This document shows positions 16,205-18,158 of a stretch of 18,158 nucleotides of DNA, one piece after another. This stretch comes from Pseudomonadota bacterium. GTDB lineage: Bacteria > Pseudomonadota > Gammaproteobacteria > Steroidobacterales > Steroidobacteraceae. A program made the translations under genes and the position numbers. Positions within the stretch are counted from its first letter, which is position 1, and each line of letters opens with the position of its first letter. The notes beneath the pieces were generated by a model. It searched no databases. It was not told the origin of the DNA and saw only the letters and a program-made list of their open reading frames with translations. The DNA lies in NCBI GenBank assembly GCA_023423935.1, contig JAFAEQ010000049.1, positions 1 through 18,158 on the forward strand, in the 5' to 3' direction.

Positions 16205-16648
16205 TCAGCCGGGAATTTCCGCCTCGACGAGCTGGGCCAACAACGTGAGCGACTCCTGCCAGCCGAGGTAGCACGCATGAACAGGAATGACGTCAGGAAT
16301 CCCGGACTGCTCTATGTTGATCTCGGTGCCGCAGAACACGGGCGCGAGCGTGACGGTGGTGATCATCTCGCCCGGCAGATTCGGATCGTCGAATCTATTG
16401 GTGTAACGCAGCTTCTCCCCTGGCACGAGCTCCAGATACTTGCCGCCGAACGTGTTGCCGTTGCCGCTGGAGAAGTTCGTGAACGACATGCGGAAGGATC
16501 CACCTTCTTTTGCATCGAGCTGATGCACCTTGCACGTGAAGCCATGCGGCGGCAGCCACTTCGGCACGGTGTCCGCATCCAGAAAAGCCTTGTACACACG
16601 CTCTGGCTTCGCACGCAGCACCCGATGCAGATGGACGGTGTTCGGCAT
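16205..16648 (-). CDS. SRPBCC (AHSA1-type) ligand-binding protein
   Basis: A 147-residue START-like/SRPBCC-fold protein of the activator-of-Hsp90 homology (AHSA1) type. It has the usual opening HRVLRAKPERVYKAFLDADTVPKWLPP (residues 8-34), the middle GGSFRMSF and GGKYLELVPGEKLRYTNRF, and the C-terminal helix GWQESLTLLAQLVEAEI. The fold forms a deep hydrophobic pocket, but the ligand is unknown. The ATG at 16648 has AGGAG 6 nt upstream. Such genes often sit beside an ArsR-type repressor; none is adjacent here, although two overlapping palindromes lie 25-47 nt upstream of the start. The next gene downstream is a cupin. Confidence 0.88.
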   Translation of the reverse strand: MPNTVHLHRVLRAKPERVYKAFLDADTVPKWLPPHGFTCKVHQLDAKEGGSFRMSFTNFSSGNGNTFGGKYLELVPGEKLRYTNRFDDPNLPGEMITTVTLAPVFCGTEINIEQSGIPDVIPVHACYLGWQESLTLLAQLVEAEIPG

Positions 16649-16672
16649 GACGATCTCCTGATGAATGATGAT

Positions 16673-16695
16673 GTCCTTCCAAGGACGATATCGTC
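16673..16695. promoter_or_regulatory. Two overlapping palindromes upstream of the SRPBCC gene
   Basis: GTCCTTCCAAGGAC (16673-16686) is a perfect 6-bp inverted repeat around CC, and GACGATATCGTC (16684-16695) is a perfect 12-bp palindrome sharing its GAC. Both lie 25-47 nt before the SRPBCC start, where a repressor or activator would bind. There is no T-run, so a terminator of the upstream amrS gene is less likely. The binding protein is unknown. Confidence 0.45.
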
Positions 16696-16731
16696 ACCGC
16701 GATTCCGACAAGTCCGACTGCTCTGATCGGT

Positions 16732-17859
16732 TTATACGGCCGCGAGCCGCACGGGCAGCCGCTTCGCGCCCCAAGTCCCCGGCGCGCCATGGAAGACGCC
16801 TGGAATCTGCGTGCCGCAATGAAGGCAATGACCGGAGCGATCGAGCTTCCAAGCACCGAGCACGTACCAGTCGCGCGCAATCACACAGGTATTGCACGAA
16901 GGGCAGTAGGTGCTCGCGCCCTTCTCGTCGTGGACATTGCCCGTATAGACGAACCGCAGACCGTTGCGAATGGCAATATCGCGAGCGCGCGTGAGTGTCG
17001 CGGCCGGCGTGCTCTCTTTGTCACGCATCTTCCAGTCTGGATGGAACGCAGTGAAGTGCAACGGCACATCGGGACCCAGCTTGTCCATGATCCACTGCGT
17101 CATTGCATCGAGCTCCGCATCCGAATCGTTCTCATCGGGAATCAACAAGGTCGTGATCTCGAACCACACTGAAGTCTCGCGCTTCAAATACTCGAGCGTC
17201 TCGAGCACATTACCCAGCTCGGCCCCGCAGACCTTGCGATAGAAACGTTCGGTAAATGACTTCAGGTCGACGTTGGCGGCATCCATGTGTCGATAGAACT
17301 CGCGCCGCGGCTCCGCGCACATGTAGCCCGCAGTCACAGCGACACTCCTGATGCCCTGCTGCCGGCACGCATCGGCCACGTCCATCGCATATTCCATGAA
17401 GATGACCGGATCGTTGTACGTGAAGGCAATGCTCGAACAGCCGAGCCGCTTCGCCGCGCCCGCCAGCATCGCAGGCGTCGCACGATCGGCGAGCGTATCC
17501 ATCTCGCGCGATTTGCTCATGTCCCAGTTCTGGCAGAACTTGCAGGCGAGGTTGCAGCCTGCCGTGCCGAAGGAAAGCACCGAGGTCCCGGGCAGGAAAT
17601 GATTCAGCGGCTTCTTCTCGATCGGATCGACACAGAACCCGCTCGATCGACCATAGGTGTAGAGCCTGACCTCGCCGCCCTCGACGCCGCGCACGAAGCA
17701 CAGGCCGCGTTGGCCCTCGTGCATCTTGCAGGCTCGCGGACACACATCGCATTGCACACGGCCATCCTCGAGCACGTGCCAGTGCTGAGTGGTATGAGCG
17801 CCTGACGCGGCTTCGCCAACGGCATGCGTCAGCACCGCGGATTCGGAAAGATCGGTCAT
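16732..17859 (-). CDS. amrS: AmmeMemoRadiSam system radical SAM enzyme
   Basis: A 375-residue radical SAM enzyme, related in sequence to pyruvate formate-lyase-activating enzymes. The cluster motif CNLACKFC holds Cys102, Cys106 and Cys109 (CxxxCxxC). N-terminal cysteines (Cys37, Cys40, Cys44, Cys54) and a C-terminal pair of CxxC groups (CPSC, CLHC) are typical of AmrS and probably bind a second metal site. The ATG at 17859 is supported by AGGA 4 nt upstream; 38 more codons are open before it but are not family-like. AmrS genes usually sit with amrA (AMMECR1) and amrB (MEMO). Here amrB begins divergently 112 bp away and is broken. The substrate of the system is not established. Confidence 0.93.
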   Translation of the reverse strand: MTDLSESAVLTHAVGEAASGAHTTQHWHVLEDGRVQCDVCPRACKMHEGQRGLCFVRGVEGGEVRLYTYGRSSGFCVDPIEKKPLNHFLPGTSVLSFGTAGCNLACKFCQNWDMSKSREMDTLADRATPAMLAGAAKRLGCSSIAFTYNDPVIFMEYAMDVADACRQQGIRSVAVTAGYMCAEPRREFYRHMDAANVDLKSFTERFYRKVCGAELGNVLETLEYLKRETSVWFEITTLLIPDENDSDAELDAMTQWIMDKLGPDVPLHFTAFHPDWKMRDKESTPAATLTRARDIAIRNGLRFVYTGNVHDEKGASTYCPSCNTCVIARDWYVLGAWKLDRSGHCLHCGTQIPGVFHGAPGTWGAKRLPVRLAAV

Positions 17860-17971
17860 GAAGTCCTGCTCTTGCGAAGGCCTCGCGAGTGCGAGATTTC
17901 TGCCTACACGCGTAGACGCGGTGCTCCGCCTGACTATTACGCAGGGGCCGGCGGGCGTATATAAACGCATC
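17860..17971. promoter_or_regulatory. Divergent amrS/amrB promoter region
   Basis: 112 bp between two divergent start codons. TATATAAA (17958-17965) is a reasonable -10-like element in an otherwise GC-rich stretch and lies just before the amrB start; no matching -35 box was found at 17-nt spacing. Confidence 0.35.
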
Positions 17972-18031
17972 ATGCGCCCGGCCTATGAAAAGACAAGCGT
18001 GCGAGCTGCTGCGGTCGCCGGCTTGTTCTAT
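17972..18031 (+). pseudogene. amrB: amrB (MEMO-like) 5' fragment, interrupted by an IS element
   Basis: The frame from ATG 17972 reads MRPAYEKTSVRAAAVAGLFY and then, after GISD, meets a stop at 18044-18046. AmmeMemoRadiSam B proteins characteristically open with a V/I-R-x-A-AVAG-x-FY stretch followed by P and about 240 more residues, and they are encoded beside amrS, which is the divergent neighbour here. The similarity stops right after the FY codon, where an IS5-like end seems to begin. I infer that an insertion disrupted amrB after about 20 codons. The fragment is short, so identity rests on a diagnostic motif plus context. The rest of the gene may lie beyond the window. Confidence 0.65.
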
Positions 18032-18158
18032 GGAATCTCTGATTAATTCATCGCTTCGCATAGAATGCGACGAACGCAGATGAGTGGGACGGATCGATGA
18101 AACCTACGCAGCAAACGTTGGCCACGGCAGGATTCGAACTTCACCGCAAACGCACCCG
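18032..18158 (+). mobile_element. Left end of an IS5-family insertion sequence (partial)
   Basis: From 18032 the sequence GGAATCTCTGATTAATTC resembles, from memory, the GGAACCTCTGA-type terminal inverted repeats of some IS5-group elements, and 65 nt later a gene with an IS5-transposase-like N-terminus starts. The junction falls within the amrB reading frame. The right end and the target duplication are outside the window, so the exact boundary is approximate. Confidence 0.6.
18097..18158 (+). CDS. IS5-family transposase, N-terminal fragment (cut by window end)
   Basis: Twenty complete codons from the ATG at 18097 read MKPTQQTLATAGFELHRKRT, matching the usual opening of IS5-family DDE transposases (QQTLA...GFE..RK.TRR followed by FL.EM). 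A purine-rich GGGACGG stretch precedes the ATG, and TAGAAT at 18061-18066 could be the -10 box. The catalytic DDE residues lie beyond the window, so whether the transposase is intact is unknown. Confidence 0.65.
   Translation, partial: MKPTQQTLATAGFELHRKRT

Overview
The window looks like chromosomal DNA of a GC-rich gammaproteobacterium. This is inferred from codon use, from the Entner-Doudoroff (ED) gene content and from a YjaB-type acetyltransferase; something in or near the Xanthomonadales/Nevskiales/Steroidobacter group is plausible, but no taxonomic marker is present. It holds 16 real or partial protein genes, a pseudogene remnant, the left end of an insertion sequence and three repeat-rich non-coding stretches. 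No tRNA, rRNA or CRISPR array was seen.

Left part (1-5893): about 400 bp of duplicated non-coding repeats, then a sugar-catabolism locus. On the minus strand zwf, pgl and glk run as one probable operon (glucose -> glucose-6-P -> 6-phosphogluconate). Divergently, edd makes KDG-6-P. The ED aldolase eda is not in the window.

Middle (5894-11717): a minus-strand GT4-like glycosyltransferase whose canonical catalytic and donor-binding residues all appear substituted and which carries a TolA-like Ala/Glu/Lys-rich tail; a non-coding stretch with two opposing 9-bp repeat arrays; a minus-strand DUF502 membrane protein; a plus-strand PBP4-type D-Ala-D-Ala carboxypeptidase (dacB); and a small outer-membrane beta-barrel with a strong terminator. 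These point to cell-envelope functions.

Right part (11717-17859): eight consecutive minus-strand genes: amrS (radical SAM), an SRPBCC protein, a cupin, two four-helix membrane proteins, a secreted glycoside-hydrolase-like protein, a YjaB-like acetyltransferase and a GFA-family zinc protein. The last five are closely packed and probably co-transcribed.

Right edge (17972-18158): the start of a divergent amrB (MEMO-like) gene, broken after about 20 codons by what appears to be an IS5-family element whose transposase runs off the window. So the AmmeMemoRadiSam locus keeps its radical SAM enzyme but seems to have lost its adjacent B partner.
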